Shown: piece after piece, positions 50,531-63,400 of the stretch
Numbering within the stretch: the first letter of the stretch is position 1
Layout: each line of letters opens with the position of its first letter
DNA from: Synchiropus splendidus
Taxonomy: Eukaryota; Chordata; Actinopteri; Syngnathiformes; Callionymidae
Reading direction: 5' to 3'
Length of the DNA: 64,000 nt
NCBI RefSeq assembly: GCF_027744825.2
Contig: NC_071342.1
Location: 18,192,501 to 18,256,500 of the forward strand
Notes under the pieces: model-generated
Told to the model about the DNA's origin: nothing
Seen by the model: the letters and a program-made list of their open reading frames with translations, nothing else
Databases searched by the model: none
Made by a program: the position numbers and the translations under genes

Positions 50531-51320
50531 TCAAAAACTACAACTATACTATATATAATTTTTCTTCCTATTTTCTTCTTTCTCTTTTAGTCACCACCAG
50601 CATTTCAGCGGTAAATATATCATGTTCTCGTTTGAAGTATATAATTTTCTACTTTTCATTCAAAATCTCAAAATGCATTGAAGGAATTTTGAAGCAGTTT
50701 CATGGGAGAGGGGAGTCTGGGTCTCTTCACTTTGACTGCAGACAAGGCAAATCAAAACAACATGATGGCAACACAACTAAAGTGACTCATATTTTATTCC
50801 ACTTTTTCAACGTGCAGATGAAGAATGTTTACCGACTGACACGTCGAGTGTGAGCCTGTGAGGACGTGAGGTCATGTGATGAAAGTGACAAGTGCATCAG
50901 AGCGCTTCTCTGTGTCGCTTCTGTGTATGATTTTCCTAAGAGCTCTGCAGCGTCTGCAGAGGGTGAATGAAGAGAGTCCTGAGATGCAACATGGCCGATC
51001 AACATAATTCAAGGGGATGGTTGAGAAATGATTTCGTCCGCTGAATCAACAGTGTGACGACTGTGAATATTACATGGCTGAGGTGCTTTTACTGTCAGAG
51101 TGGGAAGGTGGCAACTCAGGACTATCACATATAAATGTAACAGACGTCAGAGGTTAATAACAATGACTCAAATTAAAGTTTGAATTGACCTTGTTCAAGA
51201 TATTCTTAGACGTGGACTTTCTTTATTGGCATTGCACAAAAACATATCACTGTATTATGGCAATGAAATTTTGGTCTGAGGCTTCCGGTCCAAAAACAAA
51301 ACCTATATGTCCAAAAAAAA
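50531..51320. other. Intergenic, no gene recognised
   Basis: Possible interior of the hAT-like element followed by unique-looking sequence. No supported ORF. Confidence 0.4.
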
Positions 51321-51324
51321 AAAT

Positions 51325-51374
51325 TTATATATATTAAAACATAATAATAAAATACATATATATATATGTATGTA

Positions 51375-51462
<88 letters not shown>

Positions 51463-51642
51463 AAAATACATATATATATATATATATATTGTCCAACGTG
51501 TCCAATATTCAGCAACCTGACAGCAAACCAAACACCTAAAAGAGTGGCTCAGTCCAGAATCCACTCCAGGACTTCTGGGTAAATAAAGTTTTATGACACT
51601 GTATTGCAAAAATATATATAATAAAACATAATAATAAAATAG
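51325..51642. repeat. AT/AAT microsatellite cluster with duplicated flanks
   Basis: A (TA)n tract at 51378-51447 followed by AAT repeats and a second TA run to 51489. The motif ACATAATAATAAAATA occurs at about 51338 and 51625, with a close variant (ATAATAATAATAAAATACAT) at about 51455, suggesting local duplication. Confidence 0.9.
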
Positions 51643-51651
51643 GGTGGGTGA

Positions 51652-51812
51652 GGGTTCATGAAACAGTGTCCTGATTTTTAGTGGTCACCAGATGGCGCTG
51701 TCAGCTGTAAACTGTTGGACTGGAAGAACCAATTCAATGAAACTTCACATCAGTATAAAACCAAGAGCGCCATCTAGAGGCCTCTGAAAACAAGGCACTG
51801 TTTCATCAACCC
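51652..51812. mobile_element. 161-bp TIR element (MITE-like) with nested hairpin
   Basis: The ends GGGTTCATGAAACAGTGTCC and the complement of GGCACTGTTTCATCAACCC are 21-base inverted repeats with three mismatches. Inside, CCAGATGGCGCT (51688-51699) faces AGCGCCATCT (51766-51775), making a second inverted pair. It contains no ORF. The superfamily is not recognised and there is no clear target duplication. Confidence 0.6.
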
Positions 51813-54800
51813 TGCACTGCACTGTTTCATGATACCTCATCTACCCATCACTAGTTCATGACCACTGACCGCCTCCATTAATGTCCCCAGCTGACTCCCA
51901 TCTCCTCCGTCGAAGACGCCAGCCGTTGAAACCTCATTTTAGTCAGTTTGGAGTGGACCAGAAATTCACTCACTCCTCTCTCCACAGTTGTCGATTCCAC
52001 TTGTCATAGTAGCTGTTTTGGGGACAATTTCAAGCTCTTTGTTACTTGAAGAAAATTCTGTTATGGTCTCTTAAAAGTTGACTCCGAGTCACTTCACCAG
52101 CAACATTGTCCCTCTGAGGAACATTGTTTCAAAGGCCACCCTGGGGAACGATCACTGTTTCTGAAACAGGTGGAGTAAAGCACCACTTTAACACATAAAA
52201 CTGCTACACGGTTTTGTGTGTCTGCCATAGACATTTTAGGGTACTTTCTTTTTGAAGATACACAATTGTACACGCTTCAGAATGCTATTGTTTCCATCAC
52301 TCTTTGGATCAAAACAAGTGCAAACCAATTTTACTATTACTATCGACTATTTTAAACTGGAATACATGTTTGATTTAGCCATTTGGTTTGTGTAATTCTC
52401 ACTTGATAATGGAAGTCAAAAGTTGAAATAAAGACATAAGCTCACACATGCACATGCTTGCATGTATTTTTTTTAAATCAGCATGTGGGACTCCCTTATT
52501 TCTTTTTTTTTTACTTGATAAAAATGTGGTTTTTATCAGCACCAATTACACAAACATGCACTTTCACCCACCAGTCTGCTTCAATTCTTATTGACTTTTC
52601 AATAACCATTGAATTTCATTTTTAAGATAAGATAAGATTTTAACTTTTGTGGACCACACAACAGGACTAGGTGGCCTGGATGTAGTCGCCCAGACCTTGA
52701 GCTAGTGTGAGCTAGTGACCGATCTCCAGTGCTACAACACTAACTTGAGCACGACCATCGTCCTTTATTGTTCTGTTTGGTTTGACTGTTGTATTCATGC
52801 TTTGTTGTTCATGCTGTGTTCAGCTGAATTCGGGAAACACTGCGGACTTATGTGGACTGTTTCAAAACATTACATGACATAGATAGGACTGTGTCTTCAG
52901 CAGAGATGTGTGTCCATCACTGTGGCCACCTTTGACCTCCAACACCGTGGAAAGGTGAATCCAAGGCAGCAACTTTGCCCCTGCCACTAGATGGCGTGCT
53001 CACTCCAACAGACACCCAGTGCGTCTCCAATACAATTTCAAGTATGACATGATGTGACAGTGAGAGTGTGGAACGGGGTGGGGAGCCTCTCACACAACAA
53101 CACATCCTTCAGTCTGCTCATGAGTCTCGCAGTCTGCCCTCATCCTCGGAGACCCAATTAACACAGCAACTTCTGTTGAAGGGTAAAAAGGCAAATGAGG
53201 ATCCAAACAAGAAGGCGCTCATTCAGAACAATAACGATTTCCCAGAGGCGGCCGACACCGAATCTGTGCCATCGACAGGTTTGTTCAGACTGAGGAGACA
53301 AGGAGAATAGCACCTCTTACGGCCCCCACACACTCGCTCGCCTCCGCTGGTCGCACCACACCAGAAAACACCTCCCTGGTGTCAGAAAACCATTCGACCT
53401 TTCTGCTCACGTCTCCTCACTAACTAAGACACATTTACACCGCTCACTTAGGCTGAATCCGACTCATCTGTTTCATCCATTAATGTGATAAAACGTCGAC
53501 AGTGCAGTGTCTAAACAGGAAAACCATTCGCCTCCACTTCAGTCTTGTTTTCTAAAACACAGGCTCCAGTGTTGTCAGTGGCAGTGGAATATCAAATGTT
53601 GAAAAGTTTCTGGAGTCTGCCTCTGTTTCTGCTGTAGCAGGTAAATATTGAGAGGAGTCTAGTGCATGAAAGAGTCTGCACCTTTCCATCAAAAATGTTT
53701 TCCAGGTCATTACTCGACAAAACTGAAACTTTCATGATCAACATTCTCTTTCTTCCAAAGTGGAGTTGGTGTATTTTCCATCAATATTTGCTCAAGACTA
53801 TTTTTTTGTCTCCTGGTAGTTGTGAACTTTCTGTAGATCCTTGCAACACCTCCACAGCCTCGGTTCAATAGCTCAAACTAGACACGGCATCAAACTGTTT
53901 GTTTCAAGTTGATGTTGCAGTTGAAAAGGCGAAGCTTTTGACACAGTTCTGCTAGTCTCAGTCCACTCCAGGATTCTTCGCTTCCTACATCGAGGGCAAA
54001 CTCCTGCTGCTGAACTTCATCCCTTCATTTAATGCTGTTGACACAACGTGATCAAAGCCACAGGTTCGAGCTTTTGTCTCAGTAATCTGAGCCTCTGTTC
54101 GGCCACTGATTCATGTCATAGGAGAGACGGGCGACGGGGTGTTGCTTCCCCATGGGTTTGTCTGGTTTCCACCAGCTGCATTTGTCTTGTAATAAAATCC
54201 ATGTCTCTTCAAGATCACTGTTGCTCCTCTCTATACAAGCGTGTCTTCTTGTGACCAGCTCTAATACAAAGGACACCATGTGTTCAGCTGTAACATAAAC
54301 GTCTGTGCAAAAAGGAAAAAAAACAGCTGGTCAATGTTTTCGTTTCTTTAATAAAGTTTTGGACAAAAATGAAAAAAGGTATGCATTGAAAGAGGTGCTC
54401 ATCTATGAGGCACAGTAAGAGTCTACTGGCCCATTTCAGTGGGGAACGTGTTCTATGAGAACAAGCGATACAGTGACAGGTGCCGTGCTGCAGCATCTGA
54501 TGTGTTCAGTTGCAGCTGTATATGATGCACATGCTCAGGTGTCGTGATGCCGTCAGCTCCGCGACGTTTATTTGTTCATTTGGCTCCACTGTTGCATTTT
54601 CAAGTCATATTTTCTACATACAACTTCCATAGCATTGGAACCAACAACCCCAATTCATGAATAAAATTAGAAAAAGAAAAGTGGAGAGACAAAAACAGAA
54701 CCCTCCTTTCCCTCTGGGATCATAAGATAATTCAATAAGGAGTGAGAAGCACTTAACAGAATTTCCCTCAAGGTATCCCACATGTAAACAAATGCAATCT

Positions 54801-54900
54801 CATGTTTTTATAAAACTACTTCTGTTGCTGAAATTTTTAAAAAGCTTGCAAGAAAACTGGGGCTTGAGGCAACTCAATTGTCGTTGAGATCATGTGTCTT
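51813..54900. other. Intergenic, no gene recognised
   Basis: No conserved coding sequence. A CTCF-like CCACTAGATGGCG lies at 52984-52996. A short GATAAGATAAGATT run is at 52625-52638. Confidence 0.5.
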
Positions 54901-55000
54901 TTCTGTTCTGGAGAGTTTGTAGGCTGTTCTGTGCTTGCGTGGGTTTTCTCTGGAAACTCCGGTTTCCTCCCACAGTCTAAAAACTTAGTGAGGTAGCTTG
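54901..55000 (+). mobile_element. Fish SINE-like repeat, central segment
   Basis: GTGCTTGCGTGGGTTTTCTC, then TGGAAACTCCGGTTTCCTCC, then CACAGTCTAAAAAC is the signature segment of a very abundant teleost retroposon. Confidence 0.75.
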
Positions 55001-55390
55001 CACAGCGCCACAAAGAAGGACGTTTTGCTGCAGGAAATATATTCTGTAACGCTAAAAGACCTGTCTCGGACAGGTTCATCTTAGTCTATATATAAGCCAA
55101 ATAAATGGCAAACACATTTCTATCTGTCGCTTGATATTTCGAGGAGGGTCACGGTGAAATGTCTGGATTTTAAAAATACATGCACAAGAGACATACGTTG
55201 GACGTGAACATGCAACCTTGTGACACACAGGGATGTGCTTCAACCGCTATACTGCTGCTAAGTCACATGACCAGCTGTTCAGGTGAGCCTTGCATATTTG
55301 TAGGATGTGGCTCTTTTCTGCAACACAGTAAAACAATGTGGCTCTTAGCATCTGACTGGTCGGCCACCCGTGCTCTCAGTTGTCCACAGA

Positions 55391-55520
55391 TCTAGATGTT
55401 AGTGTATTTATATGTGTCCTGCCACATGCACATGCGTCTCCCACCTGTCGCCCAAGCAGCTGGGATGGACTCCAGACGCCCACCCTCTGCCACTCTGGTA
55501 GGGAACGAGTATAAAAGAGA
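55391..55520 (+). mobile_element. Fish SINE-like repeat, 3' segment
   Basis: CACCTGTCGCCCAAGCAGCT, then GGGATGGACTCCAGACGCCC and GTATAAAAGAGAAAATG match the GACAGCTGGGATAGGCTCCA and TAGAAAATGG tail of the same retroposon. It is probably the continuation of 54901-55000, separated by about 390 bases. Confidence 0.65.
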
Positions 55521-57269
55521 AAATGTTGCGCTGTAGAAGGAGATGAAAAGTGTGTTTTCACATCCTAGAAGGAAATATAAGGCCTCATGCAGGAGAGAAG
55601 GCATGTGGAGATTCAAGACCAAGAGAGTACAAACCTGCGTCAGGTGTAGAGTCACAGTTAAACTACACAGAAAAACAACCAACCTACTATTGGCCATCGA
55701 CGGCGTCACTATTGGTAGATGCTAAACATCCGAGCTGTAAATAAAGGAACAAAACTGCACTGCTGAAGTGACAAAAGAGAAAGAGTGTGAAGAGTGTCTT
55801 CTGACCTACTTCAGTCGCTGGTAAAGTCTGTCCTCGGGTGATGGCTGGAGGCTGGAAGCCGAGGGAGAAGCAGGGGCTGCTGCCTTTCATATCCTGCCTG
55901 TTTGCTTCCCGGTGATGATTATCTCATTCACCTGCAAATTAAAGTGCTAAACTGGAACCCTGATTGATTTCAGACGACAGGCTGTGGGTGGCACCGCTGG
56001 GGCTTTGTCTGCTCACCGCCTTTGTTTTCCTGCAGCCCAGCTAGAACACTCTTCCCTGAGTTTGCACATGCAAGTCATTGTTTTGACTCTCATCTGATAA
56101 ATAAACACATTCTGCTGCGCTTTGCTTTTATTAATGGCTCTTCCAAGCTGCAGGCTGTGGCTGGGGAAAGGGATTTGACGGCTCTCAACACAGCACCACA
56201 GACGGAGGCTTTGATTCGCTGCTTTTCAACCTTCTTATTTATCCATGTTTCAGTGGTCCTTCCTCTCCATTTTGTACCATTTGAGACGACTCAGGTGGAA
56301 GGTGTTGTGCAGCCAAGCACCATGAAGAGAGCAGCACCGATCGGTTGTTCTCAACTTCATCTCATGTCGATGCCTCCAGTTAAAACCAATTGTTTTTCTC
56401 CCGCAAACAAACTGAACCAGTGACAGGTGGATTTCTTCAGGGATTAGCTCTTCTTCTTGATGGACAGACTAAGGATGCCTCCTTGGATGATGATGTTTGT
56501 GGATGACATGGTGATTTGTATGGAGGCGAGGGGGTGAGTTGCAAGAGGAGGAGTGATGATGAGGAAGTAGAGCTAAAGAAAATGAGTGAGATTAGAAGAG
56601 TCAAAGTTAGGGAGGGCAGACGAGAGGAGAGACAGTGTTGGACCAAGAATGTTGGAGACGGAGGAAGAGGAAGACAACCATTGAGATTCATCATTGTAGG
56701 GAATGAGGACATGAAAAGGTTAGGCGCGATACACTTTAGTTCTCACCCACAAACTAATGTGTGTGCCAGACACACCTTTTAAGCGCATTGTAAATCACAC
56801 TATTTTTGTTCTTTATTTTGCCTTTCATTTTGCATATACAACGGAACATTTATTTTTATAATTTCCTCCAATAATTCACCATTTTTAATTTTTCTCTATT
56901 AGCGTTTTGCCATGTATCCAAGTAACTTTTTGTGTGGATATGTCTTTTAAACTTGCTAAAAAAAAACACATTTAGCAACACCTTTTTTAAAACAAATTAT
57001 TTAATGTATTGTCATTGTTATTATAGCTTTTCATTTCATTTTGAAATTTTTTTGTATTCACAATTACTGACTTTTTCTTTAAAAATACTTATTCTAATTC
57101 TTTAAAAATGCTCTCATTGACCCCCAACAACAACAACAAAGATTTCCGTCCACCATTCCAAAAAGTTCCTGTGAGAAAAGTTTGCACTGTTCAGCGAAAA
57201 GCTACTTCTCTCCAGGGTGCTACTTAACCGTACCAGAAGAGCACCACTCTGCTGCGGGCTCTCAGGTCG
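55521..57269. other. Intergenic, no gene recognised
   Basis: AT-rich from 56800 to 57110. No supported gene. Confidence 0.5.
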
Positions 57270-57289
57270 CAGACCCCTGTGTTTAATTC

Positions 57290-57350
57290 CCTTCAGTTTA
57301 GGCTGAGATGGACTGGAGACCTCCCCAGGGTGTCCCATATTCCCGGGACA
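57290..57350 (+). mobile_element. Short fragment of the fish SINE-like repeat
   Basis: GAGATGGACTGGAGACCTCC followed by CCAGGGTGTCCC matches the GATGGACTGGCGACCTGTCC AGGGTGT segment of the common retroposon. Confidence 0.55.
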
Positions 57351-58490
57351 AGTGGGTGAGTTTCCACAACTTTCATATATATACAGTGTATAAATGTATT
57401 TACATGTAAGAAAATCCCTAAATGTTCTATTTCCTTTGAAGCGTGCTTCTCGTCCGATTGTTTCTCGAGTCTGAATGGGTCATTTTTACACAGTTGAAGC
57501 AGATTTCCATGTCTGTGCTCCAGTTTCAGAAGAGCTGGACACCTGACAGTTGCATCCACGCTGCATCTGGGTTACACAAAAAGCCTGAAAATAGGCTGCA
57601 GTCTGCTCCTTCAGGACTCGGCCCCTCTTGTTGCTTGGATCCACAGCTTTGAATCGACACCAAATCCCAGCCATGCACTGTCAACAATTCCAATTGTTAT
57701 TCACTGCTGCACACAACGACACACGCGGCAGACGAACAATGCTGCTCTGAATGTTTGATTCATATTCCACTGTTGTCTGCGTGTTGCTTACAGTGACGCA
57801 CCTGTCGACAGAAGCGTCACTCTGTGGGGAGATTTAGCGCTGACAATTTCTATGTATGGAAGGAATTACTTTAACTTTGAGCCTTTTATGACACTATTGC
57901 TGTTTTGAAAAGCATGATTCAGATCTAACAGCGCTTTCAGGAAACGCCCTCCATAACTTATCCATAACCTCCATAATCTCCGGCTCTGGAACATCAATAT
58001 GGATGGACTGGAACCCTGCTAAGCCTCTGTGAGTCACAGCCTCTCAGATTCTGTCTGTAGATATGAGGAGTGAACGTAAAGCTTCGGAAATGAAATGATA
58101 ATAAAGTGATGCGAGTATCATACATCAGTGCGTCAGTGTGCGCATCATATCGCGCCCGGCTTCGTCGATGGATTTCTGAACGTGTGCTTAAATAAACGGC
58201 TCATATTTGCTGCGCTCTTCTTGAATGGCTTATTAAATACGAGATTATTTCATTAATTCCATTATTGAACGATCAATTTCATGGCTCAGCGTGTGATTCA
58301 AACAGATGTTGGGGCTTATTTTATAAGCAAAACACGAGTGCTGCCAAGTCAAGCATGTGGCGCCCAACATGCTCACAGTGAGGTTGAGTTTTTTGAACTG
58401 CATGATGTACTGTACCGTATGTACAATGTGTTTTGTGTAGTACAGGTGGGCGTGTCACTGGAAGTCGTGTGACGTGAGAAGTCCTCTGAA
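57351..58490. other. Intergenic, no gene recognised
   Basis: Unique-looking sequence. 58140-58290 is a CpG-containing then homeodomain-like ATTA-rich stretch that could be a conserved non-coding element. This cannot be tested here. Confidence 0.4.
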
Positions 58491-58494
58491 CAGC

Positions 58495-58748
58495 AGCAAG
58501 TGGAGGCACTTATTTTCAACTCCTTGCGGTTGGTGGAAGAGCAGTCTGGTCGGGAGGCTCTCAGGTTGGAGGTGCTGGTGGACCAGTGGTGCGTGGGTCC
58601 CCTGGAACCTGAAACTGGAGAAACATTCCACCACCATCCAAGTTGCCTCCATTTGTGTCTGGATGAAACTCCCCACTGAACGACCTGTGCTTTGCTCCAT
58701 GAGTACTCAGGCTGCAGAACTAACCACTAGTCCACCGCGTTGCCCCAG
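58495..58748 (-). mobile_element. tRNA-derived SINE-like element, minus strand
   Basis: On the minus strand it begins GGGGCAACGCGGTGGACTAG followed by TGGTTAGTTCTGCAG, which resembles a tRNA-type box A with the fish SINE start CACGGTGGxxTAGTGGTTAG. GTGGGGAGTTTCATCCAGAC then resembles GTGGAGTTTGCATG. Box B is degenerate. Confidence 0.55.
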
Positions 58749-60660
58749 TCCAGTTATCATCTGTATCTTTGAATGTTATTGACGGATATAAAAAAAAGGA
58801 CTTTTTGAGCGAGGTTCAGAATTGCTACTTATTACCGATGATGGTAAAACTAGGGATGTCAATAGAAAAAAAAACATGAGTCACATTTTGAAAAACATTT
58901 TTTTCTCGAATAATTCAATAATCATAATTCTGTTCACAAACTGTTGCTGGGTGTGTTAGATTAGTCATAGAGCGATGTGGTTCCAGAGAAATTCACATTT
59001 TTTTTAAATCAATAAATAAAGTCATTTATTGAAACACATAAATCACATAAACACATAAAGCGTTTCTAACTCAACCATCCGCTGAACTGTTCAAACTGCA
59101 TGTAATTCAATAATGCATTAATATATTTTTAAAATCTAATATTTCAGTTTGAGTTGCTTTGTTCTGCAAAGGTGCGCTGGGTTCCATTGTATACTTATGT
59201 ATGTTTGCGGTGGTAGCAGAACTCACACTCACTCAAAGTTCTGAAAATACATGTTCCCATCGTGCCTTACTGAGTCTGTTCACCAAAAACCAGGTGCGTA
59301 AGGGTACGTGACATATGTGTCAGAGGTCGTGCAGGCGCTATTAAAGAATTGTAATGTCAATTATAGTCACATTAATTTCATAAATTAAGGTGTTATTTTA
59401 AACAACCCAAGTAAAAACACGATGTCTTGAAATGAAATTCAGTTGTGCTGGTTTCTTTCAATGTGGATTTGTGTCTTTTAGTCTTTCCCATCAGGAGTTG
59501 CCAAAGGAAGTCCTCCGCCTTCTCCTAGCTCTTCTTCACCGTCATCTCTATTGCTCCTGGTCCCCTCCTCAAGTCCAAACCATCTGGTGTCTGGACTCCC
59601 TACCTTGCCTCTCCAAATGACCAACAAAGAACTTTAGGTGACTGGACACACCAACATCACACTTTTCGATTCAACAAGTGTTGCGTTCTTTGAACCACTT
59701 TTGAACTGTGTAAAGTTCAGCTGGAGATTCTCGTCTATCAAAACCAATGTCCTTTAATGCTCTTAAAAGCAGTATTTGAAATTCACAAGGAAGCCTCGCC
59801 CCCTTTCGCTCTTCTCTTACATTTAATCCTCATTAATAATTCTCATTGTGCAACACTCCTAAAAGGGCATGAATCGCCCAGTCGAGCATAAAAGCGAGCC
59901 ACGTACAAGTGTGAAGAGTTTACTCTGCCCCGTTTCAGTCGCGGTGAAGGGAATCATCATCGATGCTTCAAAAAATAATGATAAAATTGGGGGATTTTAT
60001 CCCTTCATGGATTGGCAGCTTTATAAAACTTCAGCTCCCGCTGGGTCCAAGCTGTAAATAATTCAGATCCCTGGCAGCGACTTTGAGATTCACTCTCGTC
60101 TGTTGTGTAGATATTAATATATCCTGAGTGAAGCCAGGCTGTGATGATGAAGCGAAGTGGCAATTGTCTCTGCAGGAGCTGGAAGGTTCCACAAAGGGGA
60201 ACATTTATCCCACCGTGAGACACAATGTGGAACTTTGAAGAACAGCTGGAATGAGGCACAAGTCCTGTGGCTGCGATGCTCCTGCAGAGCCCGGAGGAGG
60301 TCAGCGCGCGTGTGTGTGTGAGTCCTGAAAGATGGGGCAATAACAACAAGATAAGAGAGCGTCTCTGCAGACCTTGTGACATGGCTTCACTTTTTTATCG
60401 CTCAGCCTTCAAGGGAAAAAACATCCTCAAACATCAGAAAGTGCATCATTCTGCCAAGGTCCAGTGGTTCCTTTCAGACCTCTGCTATTTGTGAGACATT
60501 TCGTCCAAAAATGCTGCAATATAAGCTTACATTTTTAGACTGCACTTGTAATAATGATTCAGTAACTTTAAAATTTCATTTTACTTCACCTCATTCACTT
60601 GGTCAATTTTGCTTTTCTTTGTTTTACAATATATATTTGCCCGTATTGTTCCGCTTGCAC
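58749..60660. other. Intergenic, no gene recognised
   Basis: AT-rich to 59430, then mixed. 59830-60080 contains ATTAATAATTCTCATTGTG and similar homeodomain-like runs, a possible non-coding element. No gene seen. Confidence 0.4.
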
Positions 60661-61012
60661 TCCTTCTAGTGTAGAAGTGGAGTGTAGTTCTGTTTGTAGT
60701 AGTTTGGTTCTTCTGTTACTCCTGCCTCCTTCTAGTGTAGAAGTGGAGTGTAGTTCTGTCTGTAGTATTTTGCTTCTTCTGTTACTCCTGCCTCCTTCTA
60801 GTGTAGAAGTGGAGTGTAGTTCTGTTTGTAGTATTTTGCTTCTTTTGTTACTCCTGCCTCCTTCTAGTGTAGAAGTGGAGTGTAGTTCTGTTTGTAGTAT
60901 TTTGCTTCTTTTGTTACTCCTGCCTCCTTCTAGTGTAGAAGTGGAGTGTAGTTCTGTCTGTAGTATTTTGCTTCTTCTGTTACTCCTGCCTCCTTCTAGT
61001 GTAGAAGTACTA
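60661..61012 (+). repeat. 66-bp minisatellite, about 5.3 copies
   Basis: The unit begins CCTTCTAGTGTAGAAGTGGA and repeats every 66 bases with few differences (TCTGTCTG/TCTGTTTG, CTTCTTCTG/CTTCTTTTG). Since 66 is a multiple of three, one plus frame (60599-61024) stays open and reads a 22-residue repeat with a seven-Leu run. Confidence 0.97.
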
Positions 61013-61024
61013 TCCGGCCGCTAG

Positions 61025-63400
61025 CTCCTTAGCTCCTTCCTAATGGCTGTAATTGAAGGCAGAGCCAGGCGGGTGACAAGGTGGCGCTAGCTGCTCATTA
61101 ATCTATTCATCGTACTCGGAGATTAATGTCCCGCTCTGATCCGGGTCGCCTGGTGTCTTCTGGGATGGAGTCACATGATTTGCTCATCTCAGGTCAGGCC
61201 GACCTCCTCCCGCTCGCTCGAGGAACGCCATCCCAGACAATGAGGGGACATAAAGACGATGACTGATAATGTGGATCAGGCTGGCCGCCAAGCCCGGTAT
61301 AAAGATGTCACCGATATTGTAGGATTAGTTTATCAAGCAACCAGAGGGCGAATGGCATCTGTGTTGAGTGAATATGTTTCTGAAAGTACCGATCTGTCAT
61401 GTCTTTAATAAGGAGCACCGCTGGACGGTGAACAAGATGGATGGAAGGACGGACCCAAAAGGACATGGCGGTTATCATGTTACGGCTGCTTGTGACCTTT
61501 CGAAAGATTTTTATAGAGTCTGTGGATGTCTTCATGACATGTTAAAGCTCATGTCGGGGGCGGGATTAAGAAACGAAAGCACGAGCTGTCGCCGCTTTAT
61601 TAGTGCTGGGAATCATTGTGTGCGCAGGAACGGACCCGACACAAACACATTCTGATGTGACGCGTCTCCCGGCAAGGCTCAGCCGCGGCGGCTCCATTAT
61701 AAATCATCCTTGTGTCAATGTCTTTGTGCTCATCATCAACTCCCATTAGACTCCACCAGCGCGCGCTCAGACTCATAAAGCTGGGATTAGGAAACAAGAG
61801 CACGGCGGAGAGCCATATATATTCAGGATTCAGGAGGAAATTGTGTTTCTGGCTTTGGGACTCTTTCAGCAGTCTGTTGTATTTCAAAAGGAAGGTGGGA
61901 GTGAGTTTATTTGAGTCATGTTTGAGGGAGGTGACTGACATCACATCACACAATACTAGTTGTCTTTTCTTCATAATGCAGCGCAACACTCTAAAGTTCC
62001 TGCTCCAGTGTCAGTTTAAAGAAGAAACATTTATCTTATCTCCCATCAGTCATGGCTTCATCCTCCTTCTGCATCACTTCACTTCTTCTTGGACAAGATT
62101 TGCTTGGTTGAAGAATGACCATCTAGTCAACCTATTCTCACTGACTAGGCATCAAATAGCAAGTGACTTCTGTCGCTTCTCATCGGCCCATCACATGGCA
62201 GTCACATCACAGCTCACTTTATCACACTAGAACCACCAAGTCTTCAGTTCGGTGACTTGCTTGCAGTGCTGAGTCGGGACACACCTGCAGACAGGTGGCA
62301 CAGTGGAGACGTGCTTGAAATTACCAGTTGGTTGTTGACATGTGACCTGTGGTGTACTGAGTACCTTTCCATGGTGTCCCTCCCTTTTGCTCAGAGAGAT
62401 TTCTAACACAGTCCTGGCCTGTACAAAGACTATATTTTATATATTTTATATTTCATTTGAAATACAATAACTGAATCCGAAGTTTTTAGCAACTCATCTG
62501 TGCGGAAAATTTCAAAATATATAACTGCTCTTCTATTCTTGTCCGAACACAGAAATCTTTGTAGGTCATAGTGTTAACTTGCATTGGAAGTTAAGTTTGT
62601 CTTTTACGCTCTTTAAATTTTTGTACCAAACTATATGTATAAAGTGCTAGAGGGCCACATGACTTGTAGGTGGCATAAATAATGTATAAATCTTATACAT
62701 TTCTGGCTTTAATGCAGCAGCAGTGTTGATTTTAGTTGCTATTTTATTCTCCCATGTCAGATCTTGAATGTTAAAATGAAGTTGTATTGACGTCTTTTCA
62801 AATTCCCCCACGCACTGCTCCTCAGACCTTTTTTGTGTGTTTGTGTAAATGTACTTCAGGATGACGCCACATGTAATTGCAGTCCGACTGCAAGGCTTCA
62901 GTCGCTTTGGTTAATGGTGAAAGTGGCTGACTTGAAACATTTAAGTCTCTGCAAAGAGAACCTAAAAGCTCTCTGAATGTCTGTTAATTGCTTTCAATCT
63001 TGGGCAGAAGAAAAGAAATCTACCATCAGAAACCTTGGTGTTTTTGTTGGAAAACATCGGGGATGGAAGGAATAAATTCATGTCAAAGACAAGACAAGGG
63101 TTTGCAGTGAGCGTGTGGCTGCGTAAATTGTGGCATTGTTTTCCTCCTCCTTTGGTCCGGCATCTTTACCAGTCAGTTCAGTGACGTGAACACACGGATG
63201 AATAGGTTGTCCAACGCACCACAAGCATGATGGTGCTGCATGTAGTTTTTCATGACCCGACCTCATTGTGCTTCCTGTTCTTCTACTGACCATAGAGAAG
63301 GGCTACAGTTTATTTTTGAGGTTAATGCTAGTTCCACTGGTAATGAAGAGCCCTGACTGTACTCGAGAGAAACAATTGTTAGTAATCTTGATGTCACGAT
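61025..63400. other. Intergenic, no gene recognised
   Basis: 61020-61300 and 61560-61790 are GC-rich unique-looking stretches that might be conserved non-coding DNA. The 172-codon frame at 61712-62230 has no recognisable domain. Confidence 0.4.

Noticed and set aside
51206..51609. ORFs of Ile-Tyr repeats
   Set aside because: Translations of the TA tract.
53068..53310. 80-codon ORF MERGGEPLTQQ
   Set aside because: No recognisable family and no neighbouring exons.
61712..62230. 172-codon ORF
   Set aside because: No family resemblance or splice context; probably chance.
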